Origin: Streptomyces sp. S.PB5
Lineage (GTDB): Bacteria; Actinomycetota; Actinomycetes; Streptomycetales; Streptomycetaceae
NCBI RefSeq assembly: GCF_030403745.1
Contig: NZ_JAQMWP010000001.1
Span: 682,001-746,000 of the forward strand
Direction of reading: 5' to 3'
DNA length: 64,000 nt
The first letter of the stretch is position 1. The number at the start of each line of letters is the position of its first letter. The translations under genes and the position numbers were made by a program. This document shows positions 57,709 through 64,000 of the stretch, in pieces. Under the pieces are notes generated by a model. It ran no database searches. It saw nothing but the letters and a program-made list of their open reading frames with translations, and was not told where the DNA came from.

Positions 57709-58452
57709 CTAACGGCCCTCCTTTCCGAAACGGTCACGGATGCGGTCGGCGACCCCGGCGGCGGACGCCTCATAGGTGAAGCCCTGCTCGAAGCGGTAGC
57801 TGCGGCGGACGTCGACCGGGTCGATGCCGTTGATGGCGGCCTTGGCGAGGCGGAGCAGCTCCCCGTCCTTGGCGGCGATCTCGGCCGCCAACTCCAGGGC
57901 TGCTGTGCGGAGTTCGGCGCGCGGCACGACCCGCCACACCGAACCGTGCGTGTGCAGCTCGGCCGCGGAGGCCGTGCGGGAGGTGAAGTACAGGGTTCGC
58001 ATGAGGTGTTGGGGGACCAGCCGGGCCAGATGTGTGGCGGCGCCCAGCGCGCCCCGGTCCAGTTCGGGCAGTCCGAAGACCGCGTCCTCGCTGGCCACGA
58101 TCGCGTCCGCGTTGCCGACGAGCCCGATGCCACCGCCCAGACAGAAGCCCTGCACCGCCGCGACGACCGGCACCTCGCAGTCGTACACCGCCGAAAAGGC
58201 CTCGTGGCAGCCGCGGTTGGCGCCGACGAGCGCCGAAGTCCCCTGTGCCTGGATCTCCTTGATGTCCACGCCCGCGTTGAACCCACGCCCTTCGGCGGCC
58301 AGGACGACGCACCGCACCGCCGGGTCGCGGCCCGCCGTGCGCACCGCGTCGGCGAGGGCGAACCAGCCGTCCACCGGCAGCGCGTTCACCGGCGGGACGT
58401 CGACCGTGACGAGACGGATCCCCTTTTCCGGGGACGAGGTGGAGACACCCAT
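57709..58452 (-). CDS. echA20: EchA20-like crotonase-fold ring hydrolase
   Basis: 247-residue enoyl-CoA hydratase-family enzyme. It has the CoA-ester oxyanion-hole regions GRGFNAGVDIKEIQ (about residues 54-67) and VQGFCLGGGIGLV (about residues 103-115), and Glu-bearing GLPELDRGALGAAT. The mycobacterial EchA20 hydrolyses the five-membered ring of HIEC-CoA. It is the first gene of the minus-strand echA20-ipdA-ipdB-ipdC operon, with a KstR2-box-like operator 22 bases upstream of its ATG. Confidence 0.82.
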   Translation of the reverse strand: MGVSTSSPEKGIRLVTVDVPPVNALPVDGWFALADAVRTAGRDPAVRCVVLAAEGRGFNAGVDIKEIQAQGTSALVGANRGCHEAFSAVYDCEVPVVAAVQGFCLGGGIGLVGNADAIVASEDAVFGLPELDRGALGAATHLARLVPQHLMRTLYFTSRTASAAELHTHGSVWRVVPRAELRTAALELAAEIAAKDGELLRLAKAAINGIDPVDVRRSYRFEQGFTYEASAAGVADRIRDRFGKEGR

Positions 58453-58473
58453 AGCCGCATCAGCTACCTTTCC

Positions 58474-58487
58474 ACCAAACGTTTGTT
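58474..58487. promoter_or_regulatory. KstR2-box-like operator 2
   Basis: ACCAAACGTTTGTT (minus strand AACAAACGTTTGGT) agrees with operator 1 at 12 of 14 bases and with the KstR2 consensus at 10 of 12. It sits in the 54-base gap between divergent echA20 and the SDR gene, so it could repress both. Confidence 0.6.
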
Positions 58488-58506
58488 AGGTGGAGGGTAG
58501 CGGCGA

Positions 58507-59265
58507 ATGGAGCTGAAGGGGAGGGTCGCGGTCGTCACGGGCGGCACACGCGGGGTGGGCGCCGGGATCACGCAGGCGTTGGTGCGGGCGGGCGCGGAGG
58601 TCGTGGTGTGCGCGCGCAGGCCACCCGAAGTACCCCTGGGAGGAGCCGAGTTCATACCCGTGGACCTGCGGGACCCGGCCGCCGTACAGGCCTTCTTCGC
58701 CGAACTGCCCCGCGTCGACGTCCTCGTCAACAACGCGGGCGGCGGCCCGTACCGTCTGCTGGCCGACGCGGCACCCGAACGGCACGCCCGGGTGATCGAG
58801 CTGAACCTTCTCACACCGCTCACCGCTTCCCTCGCCGCGTACGAGCACCTGCGGCGCGCGAAGGGCTCCGTCGTGATGATCGGCAGCGTCAGCGGCAGCC
58901 GGCCCTCGCCCGGGTCGGCGGCGTACGGGGCGGCGAAGGCCGGACTGGAGAACCTGGCGCGGTCGATGGCGGTGGAGTGGGCGCCGGACGTGCGCGTGAA
59001 CACGCTGGTGGTCGGCATGGTGCGCACGGAGCTGGCGCACCTCCACTACGGCGGCCGGGACGGGGTCGCCGCCGTGGCCGCCACCGTCCCCCTCGGACGC
59101 CTCGCCGAGCCCTCGGACGTCGGATCCGCGGCCGTCTTCCTCGCCTCGGACGCCGCCGCGTACATCACCGGGGCGTCCCTGCTGGTGCACGGGGGAGGGG
59201 AGCGGCCCGCGTTCCTGGACGCGGCAACTGTCAACAAGGAGGCCGGAGTTGAGCGGAATCTGTGA
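58507..59265 (+). CDS. Short-chain dehydrogenase (Rv3549c-like position)
   Basis: 252-residue SDR. It has TGGTRGVGAGITQAL (about residues 11-25), NNAGGGPYRL, Ser near GSVSGSR and the catalytic YGAAKAG (about residue 139). In mycobacteria two SDR genes stand divergent from echA20 at the same place. The product is probably a keto- or hydroxyacyl-CoA dehydrogenase of the ring C/D pathway. Starts at ATG 58507 and overlaps the next SDR by 17 bases. Confidence 0.82.
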   Translation: MELKGRVAVVTGGTRGVGAGITQALVRAGAEVVVCARRPPEVPLGGAEFIPVDLRDPAAVQAFFAELPRVDVLVNNAGGGPYRLLADAAPERHARVIELNLLTPLTASLAAYEHLRRAKGSVVMIGSVSGSRPSPGSAAYGAAKAGLENLARSMAVEWAPDVRVNTLVVGMVRTELAHLHYGGRDGVAAVAATVPLGRLAEPSDVGSAAVFLASDAAAYITGASLLVHGGGERPAFLDAATVNKEAGVERNL

Positions 59266-60154
59266 CGGGCGGACCGTGATCGTCACCGGGGCGGGCCGGG
59301 GACTCGGCCGGGCGCACGCCCTCGCGTTCGCCGCCGAGGGGGCGCGGGTCGTCGTCAACGACCTCGGGGTCGGCCTCGACGGGGCGCCCGGACCCGACAG
59401 CCCCGCCGCGCACGTCGCCGCCGAGATCCGCGCGGCGGGCGGCGAGGCCATCGCGCACGGCGGGGACATCGCGACGACCGAAGGGGCGGCCTCCCTGATC
59501 GCCGCCGCGCTGGAGACGTACGGCCGACTCGACACCCTCGTCAACAACGCCGGGTTCCTGCGCGACCGGATGCTCGTCAACCTCGACGAGGACGACTGGG
59601 ACGCGGTGATGCGGGTCCATCTCAAGGGCCACTTCCTGCCGCTGAGACACGCCGCCGCGTACTGGCGGGGGGAGGCGAAGGCGGGACGTGCGCCGGTGGC
59701 CCGGGTCGTCAACACCAGCAGCGGGGCGGGGCTGTTGGGCTCGGTCGGCCAGGGGAACTACAGCGCGGCGAAGGCGGGCATCGTCGGCCTGACGCTGGTG
59801 GCTGCGGCCGAGCTCGCCAGATACGGGGTCCAGGTCAACGCCATCGCCCCGGCGGCACGCACCCGGATGACGGAACACGCCTTCGCCGACACCATGGCGG
59901 CGCCGGAGACCGGCTTCGACGCGATGGCCCCGGAGAACGTCTCCCCGCTCGTGGTGTGGCTGGGATCGGCGGGCAGCGCCGGGGTGAGCGGGCGCGTCTT
60001 CGAGGCGGAGGGCGGCCGGATCACCGTGATGGAGGGCTGGCGGGCGGGCCCGAGCGCGGACAAGGGCGCGAGGTGGACGGCGGCGGAAGCGGGAGACACG
60101 GCACTGCGACTGCTGGCGGAGGCGGAGACCCCGGGACAGGTGTACGGGGCATAG
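59249..60154 (+). CDS. Short-chain dehydrogenase, long form (Rv3548c-like position)
   Basis: 301-residue SDR with about 40 residues beyond the core, like the second SDR of the mycobacterial cluster. It has TGAGRGLGRAHALAFA (about residues 11-26), NDLGVGLDG, the inserted AEIRAAGGEAIAHGGD, NNAGFLRD and the catalytic YSAAKAG (about residue 171). TTG 59249 overlaps the previous gene, so the two are co-translated. The long-form sequence is of the 17-beta-hydroxysteroid-dehydrogenase-4 N-terminal type; the substrate is inferred only from context. Confidence 0.82.
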   Translation: MSGICDGRTVIVTGAGRGLGRAHALAFAAEGARVVVNDLGVGLDGAPGPDSPAAHVAAEIRAAGGEAIAHGGDIATTEGAASLIAAALETYGRLDTLVNNAGFLRDRMLVNLDEDDWDAVMRVHLKGHFLPLRHAAAYWRGEAKAGRAPVARVVNTSSGAGLLGSVGQGNYSAAKAGIVGLTLVAAAELARYGVQVNAIAPAARTRMTEHAFADTMAAPETGFDAMAPENVSPLVVWLGSAGSAGVSGRVFEAEGGRITVMEGWRAGPSADKGARWTAAEAGDTALRLLAEAETPGQVYGA

Positions 60155-60196
60155 ATACGTGGCCTGGATACGGGGCCTGGAAACGCCCGCCGGCTC

Positions 60197-61078
60197 TCAC
60201 GTGTCGCACTCCAGCACCGTCCGGCACACCGCGCACCGCGCCCGCATCCGGCCCTTCACCGGGACCCTGATCCGCTGGTGGCAGGTAGGGCAGGGAAAGG
60301 AGACCCGCAGCCCTCCGGCGCCCCCGTCCGGTGTGAAGGCGTACCGCGCGTCGGGATGCGGGGCATGGGCCCGCCGGTCGCGCGCGTACCGGCGCCGGCC
60401 CGCCCACCCGGCCGCGGTCAGCGGCGGCTGCTGCTCGTCCTCCCGGGCCCGCGCCATCCCCTTCACATACGCCGTATAGGCCTGCGGACTGGTGAACCAC
60501 ACCGACGGATCCTCCCCGAACACCAGCGCCCGCTTGGCCAGCACGTACCCGAACTCCTCCGGCGTCAGATACCCCAGCTTCTGCGAGGACGCCGAGTCCT
60601 CCCGGTACGCGTCGAGCAGCAGCCACCCCGCCCCCAGATACGTCGTCGCCGTGTCCGTGAGGATCTCGTTCTCCCGCAGCCCCGGGAACGACAGCCCGAG
60701 CCGATGCAGATAGACATGCATCACCTCGTGCGCCAGCGCCGCCCCGATGTCCCGCCGATGGGTCCGGAAACGGTCGTTGAGCTCGACGAAGTACTCGGGC
60801 CCCGCGGCCAGTTCGACGTTCGCCGCGTGCGTCATCTCCCGGAAGCCGACGATCAGCCGCGCGTCCGGCAGCCGGTAGTGCCGCACCAGCTCCCGGGCCA
60901 CCCGCTGCGCCCCCAGATAGAGATCGTCCGTGTCGCAGAACGCCACGTCGGCCGGGGCCACGCTCGTCGCGAAGGTCTGGACGGTGTCGTACGACAGCCG
61001 TTTCCAGAGCGCCGTGATCGAGTCCCGCACCGTCTCCAGATGCGGGTAGCCGTGCTCGACCGGTCCGTCGTTCGCCAC
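60197..61078 (-). CDS. Zincin-like metalloprotein with C-terminal zinc ribbon
   Basis: 293-residue protein of no family I know. HEVMH at residues 117-121 is a metalloprotease-type HExxH, followed by ENEILTD with Glu138 as a possible third ligand. A Tyr/Trp-rich helical region and a Pro-rich spacer follow. At the end lies a zinc ribbon with CPTC (Cys263, Cys266) and CAVC (Cys282, Cys285). No signal peptide is visible, so it is probably cytoplasmic. GTG 61078 is the start. It stands alone, convergent with the SDR gene and next to a pseudogene. Confidence 0.72.
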   Translation of the reverse strand: MANDGPVEHGYPHLETVRDSITALWKRLSYDTVQTFATSVAPADVAFCDTDDLYLGAQRVARELVRHYRLPDARLIVGFREMTHAANVELAAGPEYFVELNDRFRTHRRDIGAALAHEVMHVYLHRLGLSFPGLRENEILTDTATTYLGAGWLLLDAYREDSASSQKLGYLTPEEFGYVLAKRALVFGEDPSVWFTSPQAYTAYVKGMARAREDEQQPPLTAAGWAGRRRYARDRRAHAPHPDARYAFTPDGGAGGLRVSFPCPTCHQRIRVPVKGRMRARCAVCRTVLECDT

Positions 61079-61117
61079 GCCCGTACCCCCACAAGACGCC
61101 CTGAACCCGGTTCCACT

Positions 61118-61722
61118 CTACGAGGCCGCGGGCGGAATTTCCCCGGCGGTACGAGCCGCGCGCAGGCGCGGGCCGCCGCCGGCCGCGGGCGCCTCGTCCA
61201 GTTCCAGCAGCCACACCGCGTTGTCCCCGTCCCACAGCACCGGCCCCGGCACGTACGGCGAGTGCTGCGGCCCCACGTTCCAGTACCGGCCGAGGCCGAA
61301 TCCGTTGATCCACACGAAGCCCCGCCCCCACCCGGACAGTTCGAGCACCGCGTCCCCCGCGCCCCGCACGGTGAGGGAGCCCCGACACAGGCCCGGGCGC
61401 GATCACCGGCGAGCGGCCGGAAGGCCACCCCCTCGACGTCCTCCAGGGCGTCCAACCGCAGCCCACGCGCGCGTACCCCGTGCAGAAACCGCCGCTCGTG
61501 CAGCAGCCCCCGGTGATCCCCTTCGCCTCCCCGGTCCGCGGCCCGTAATTGACCGGCCCCAGCGACTCCACCCACAGCTCCACGCACGCGTGCCCGGCGA
61601 CCGGCTCCTTCAGCCGCTCGTCCGCCTCGGTCAGCACCCCGGCCCGCTCCCCGTCGACGTACACCACCGCCAAGTCCCGCAGCCCGCGCGCGATCAGCGG
61701 ATACGGCTGCCCAACTGCGCGG
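61118..61722 (-). pseudogene. GH35 beta-galactosidase remnant
   Basis: Only about the last 200 residues of a GH35 beta-galactosidase can be read, in three frames. PYPLIARGLRDLAVVYVDGE and the stretch to GPRTGEAKGITGG come first. After a frame change near 61505 it reads LLHERRFLHGVRARGLRLDA. After a second change near 61398 it reads SGWGRGFVWINGFGLGRYWN, to the stop at 61118. The whole catalytic N-terminal half is missing. A deletion and two frameshifts make it non-functional. Confidence 0.8.
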
Positions 61723-61925
61723 GCATCGAACTCCCCGTCGCCGCCGTCACCCGCCGCGTCGGCTACGACGACCCCGCCTACTTCTCCCGCCTCTTCACCC
61801 GCCGAGTCGGCACCGTCCCCACCCGCTTCCGCACCCGACAGGGCCGCACCGTCCACGGCGGCTGGACCGACCAGGTCCCGGACCCGGCCGATCCGCCACG
61901 CATTCCGGGGCTGGGAAGGGTGTAG
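61723..61925 (+). pseudogene. AraC-family regulator C-terminal remnant
   Basis: The reading frame shows LPVAAVTRRVGYDDPAYFSR and then LFTRRVGTVPTRFR, the second HTH of AraC regulators, but nothing upstream. It abuts the truncated GH35 remnant in opposite orientation, so a single deletion probably removed the 5' parts of both genes. Confidence 0.75.
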
Positions 61926-62093
61926 GGCTCGGGGGCGGCGGTCGCGCCGAGTTCGGCTGGGCCGGCCCGACGGCCGTACCGGCCGCCCCTGCGCGCCCCC
62001 GCCGGCAGCGATCCGTACCGGCCGACCTCCCCGCGCACCCTCCTCCACCGCGCCCGACAGGTGCCCCGCGGGCACCCCGTAGGGTTGTCGCTC

Positions 62094-62435
62094 ATGACCA
62101 CCAGCAACAACGGAAACGGTGACGTCGACCCCGCCGTCCGCGAGGAACTCGCGCGGTTGCGGGACAGCATCGACAACATCGACGCGGCAGTCGTCCACAT
62201 GCTCGCCGAGCGCTTCAAGGCCACGCAGCAGGTCGGCCACCTCAAGGCCCAGCACCAGCTGCCGCCCGCCGACCCGGCCCGGGAGGCCCGGCAGATCGAG
62301 CGGCTGCGGACCCTCGCCGAGAACGCCAAGCTCGACCCGGCGTTCGCTGAGAAGTTCCTGAATTTCATCATCGCCGAGGTGATCCGCCATCACGAGCGGA
62401 TCGCGGAGGACACGGTCAACGGGGCCACGCCGTAA
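62094..62435 (+). CDS. Chorismate mutase, AroQ type
   Basis: 113-residue all-helical chorismate mutase. It has LRDSIDNIDAAVVHMLAERF (about residues 18-37), then KATQQVGHLKAQH with the active-site Lys/Arg residues, AREARQIERLRTLA and an iron-superhelix-type C-terminal helix ending RHHERIAED. It converts chorismate to prephenate for Phe/Tyr synthesis, in competition with TrpE. ATG 62094 has no ribosome-binding site. A TAGGGT-like -10 eight bases upstream suggests a leaderless mRNA; the 7-bp hairpin at 62060-62076 lies before it. Confidence 0.9.
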   Translation: MTTSNNGNGDVDPAVREELARLRDSIDNIDAAVVHMLAERFKATQQVGHLKAQHQLPPADPAREARQIERLRTLAENAKLDPAFAEKFLNFIIAEVIRHHERIAEDTVNGATP

Positions 62436-62502
62436 GCGAACCGACCTCGTACGACGGCATAAAGGCGTGACAGGCGCGCCCGCGCGGGGCATGCTGCGCT
62501 GT

Positions 62503-62538
62503 GCACTCCTTGTCAGCTGACGAGCACTCCGCGTCAGC
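62503..62538. promoter_or_regulatory. Direct repeats upstream of the response regulator
   Basis: GCACTCCttGTCAGC and GCACTCCgcGTCAGC are 21 bp apart, two helical turns, just before a TAAGCT-like -10 at 62549. Repeats so placed are typical activator or sigma-contact sites. Confidence 0.5.
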
Positions 62539-62583
62539 GATTCGGACCTAAGCTGGTTGTCCCATGCGGAGGGACGTCGGGCC

Positions 62584-63171
62584 ATGCCGTCGGATGCCAA
62601 GATCCTCATCGTCGACGACCATGAGGACACGCTGTACGCACTGGAGAGCGCCCTCGCCCCGCTGGGGTACCGGCTCAGCCGCGCCACCAGCGGCGACGAG
62701 GCGCTCAAGCAGGTGCTCCGCGGACAGGTCGGCCTGCTGCTCCTCGACGTCCGCATGCCCGGCGTCAGCGGCCTCGACGTCGTCCGCTACATGCGCCGCC
62801 TGGAGCAGACCCAGCACATCCCCGTCATCCTGCTCACCGGCTTCGGACTCGACCAGGAACTCACCGCCGCCGCCTTCGGCCTGGGCGTCGCCGACCTGAT
62901 CACGAAACCCATCGACCCCTGGGCCCTGCGCACCAAGGTCCGCTACCTCTACGACGCCCACCGACGCCACCTCGCCCTGGCGGCGGAGATCCGCGAACTG
63001 CGCGCCCTCGTCAAGGACCACCAGGATCCCGAAGGCCATCAAGATCCCCAGGTCCACACCGAGGCCGCCGACCGCCTCCCGCGCCCCGTCCTGCCCCACC
63101 CCGACACCCGCGTCCCGCTGCAGCGCGCACAACAGGCGCACGACGCCGGCCTCGAACAGGACCGGACATAG
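62584..63171 (+). CDS. Stand-alone response regulator (receiver domain)
   Basis: 195-residue protein with a receiver domain in the first 125 residues: ILIVDDHED, phospho-acceptor Asp55 in LLLDVRMPG, Thr/Lys switch residues in ILLTGFG and TKPIDP (Lys108). No DNA-binding domain follows. The C-terminal 60 residues are polar, with a QDP...HQDPQ repeat and His/Gln/Asp, probably disordered. No histidine kinase is in the window. It probably signals through protein contacts. ATG 62584 has GGAGGGA eight bases upstream. Confidence 0.88.
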   Translation: MPSDAKILIVDDHEDTLYALESALAPLGYRLSRATSGDEALKQVLRGQVGLLLLDVRMPGVSGLDVVRYMRRLEQTQHIPVILLTGFGLDQELTAAAFGLGVADLITKPIDPWALRTKVRYLYDAHRRHLALAAEIRELRALVKDHQDPEGHQDPQVHTEAADRLPRPVLPHPDTRVPLQRAQQAHDAGLEQDRT

Positions 63172-63227
63172 GGCGCGTACCGATCCGCCCCTGTGCCGCG
63201 CCTTTCCCATCAGGCAGCATGTCGTCC

Positions 63228-64000
63228 ATGTCCGTACTGACGCGCGACGAAGCGCAGACCCGATCCAAGCTCCTCGACGTCCACCGGTACACGATCGACC
63301 TCGATCTGACCACCGGCGACGACACCTTCGACTCGCACACCGTCATCCGCTTCAGCGCCCGCACGGACGCGGACACCTTCGTCGAGCTCAAGCCCGCCGA
63401 ACTGCGCTCCGCCACCCTCGACGGACACCCCCTCGACCCCGAGAGCCTCGACGGCGACCGGCTGCCCCTGAAGAACCTCACCGCCGGCGAACACGAACTC
63501 CGCGTCGACGCGGCCATGCGCTACTCCCGCACCGGCGAGGGCATGCACCGCTTCACCGACCCCACCGACGGCGAGACCTACCTCTACTCGAACCTGTGCA
63601 TGGACGACGCCCAGCGCGTCTTCGCCGTCTTCGACCAGCCCGACCTCAAGGCCGTCTTCGAGCTCACCGTCAAGGCCCCCGAGAACTGGACCGTCCTCGC
63701 CAACGGCATCACCGAACACCTCGGCGACGGCCGCTGGCAGGCCGCCCCCACCCCCCTCATCTCCACCTACCTCGTCGCCCTCGCCGCCGGACCCTGGCAC
63801 TCCGTCACCACCGAACACCGCGGCCTGCCCTTCGGCATCCACTGTCGCCGCTCCCTGGCCCCGTACCTCGACGCGGACGCCGACGAACTGTTCGAGATCA
63901 CCAAGCAGTGCTTCGACCGCTACCACGAGAAGTTCGACGAGCCCTACCCCTTCGACTCCTACGACCAGGCGTTCGTCCCCGAGTTCAACGCCGGCGCCAT
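63228..64000 (+). CDS. pepN: Aminopeptidase N, 5' part
   Basis: First 257 residues of an M1 metallo-aminopeptidase, truncated by the window end. The N-terminal beta domain starts MSVLTRDEAQTRS and has YTIDLDLTTGDDTF and RFTDPTDGETYLYSNLC, then FAVFDQPDLKAVF. It ends at the start of the GAMEN substrate motif (the window stops in EFNAGA). The zinc motif HExxH lies beyond the window. ATG 63228 is used; ATG 63219 is in frame three codons upstream, and neither has a ribosome-binding site. Confidence 0.9.
   Translation, partial: MSVLTRDEAQTRSKLLDVHRYTIDLDLTTGDDTFDSHTVIRFSARTDADTFVELKPAELRSATLDGHPLDPESLDGDRLPLKNLTAGEHELRVDAAMRYSRTGEGMHRFTDPTDGETYLYSNLCMDDAQRVFAVFDQPDLKAVFELTVKAPENWTVLANGITEHLGDGRWQAAPTPLISTYLVALAAGPWHSVTTEHRGLPFGIHCRRSLAPYLDADADELFEITKQCFDRYHEKFDEPYPFDSYDQAFVPEFNAGA

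Noticed and set aside
60021..62756. 911-codon minus-strand frame crossing several genes
   Set aside because: It runs through the SDR, the zincin and chorismate mutase in the wrong frames. Only its middle part matches a protein (GH35 remnant), reported as a pseudogene.

Overview
The window is high-GC actinobacterial DNA that I read as Streptomyces. The grounds are heavy G/C at third codon positions, frequent GTG/TTG starts, many 1-4 nt stop/start overlaps, and copies of the short GC-rich repeats scattered through Streptomyces chromosomes. The run hisD-hisC-hisB-hisH-priA-hisF ... hisI-trpE ... trpC-trpM-trpB-trpA ... lgt ... gltB-gltD is also the order I recall from Streptomyces.

Layout. (1) 1-4.9 kb: housekeeping and unknown genes, mostly minus strand, including a 24-codon ribosomal protein bL37 gene, a YbaK deacylase, a LON-substrate-binding-domain protein and a beta-helix-like membrane protein. 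(2) 5.0-22.5 kb: histidine and tryptophan biosynthesis. The hisDCB-(54-aa membrane protein)-hisH-priA-ridA-hisF operon ends at a strong terminator. After an ArsR-like regulator with an MFS pump and a TIGR03085 protein come hisI-trpE, small membrane proteins, trpC, trpM, trpBA, a DsbA-like thioredoxin and lgt. No trpF is present; PriA is expected to do that step. (3) 22.6-30.6 kb: a seven-gene minus-strand operon of four divergent ADP-ribosylglycohydrolase paralogues, a ribokinase-family kinase, a class III CoA-transferase and a CitE-like lyase. This is my best candidate for an undescribed system. Two of the four paralogues contain coding sequence made from dispersed repeats. (4) 30.8-38.0 kb: a VIT/CCC1-type transporter behind two iron-box-like sites, then gltBD behind a GlnR-like site and a long leader. 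(5) 38.1-46.6 kb: an exopolysaccharide-type group (UDP-GlcNAc 2-epimerase, processive family 2 glycosyltransferase, DUF2334 deacetylase-like protein, lipoprotein glycosidase), then a GH46 chitosanase translationally coupled to a rhomboid protease. (6) 46.7-50.4 kb: a VWA protein, a MerR/aldo-keto reductase pair with a textbook MerR promoter, and an orphan QcrB-like cytochrome b. (7) 50.3-60.2 kb: a cluster matching gene for gene the mycobacterial KstR2 regulon for breakdown of sterol rings C and D (FadE pair, IpdF, KstR2, FadA6, IpdC, IpdB, IpdA, EchA20, two SDRs), with KstR2-box-like sites in the divergent promoters. (8) 60.2-64 kb: a zincin with a C-terminal zinc ribbon, remnants of a GH35 beta-galactosidase and an AraC regulator, chorismate mutase, a response regulator, and the start of aminopeptidase N, cut by the window end.

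No rRNA, tRNA, CRISPR array, complete insertion sequence or phage gene was seen. All family assignments come from reading motifs and lengths; no database search was possible.
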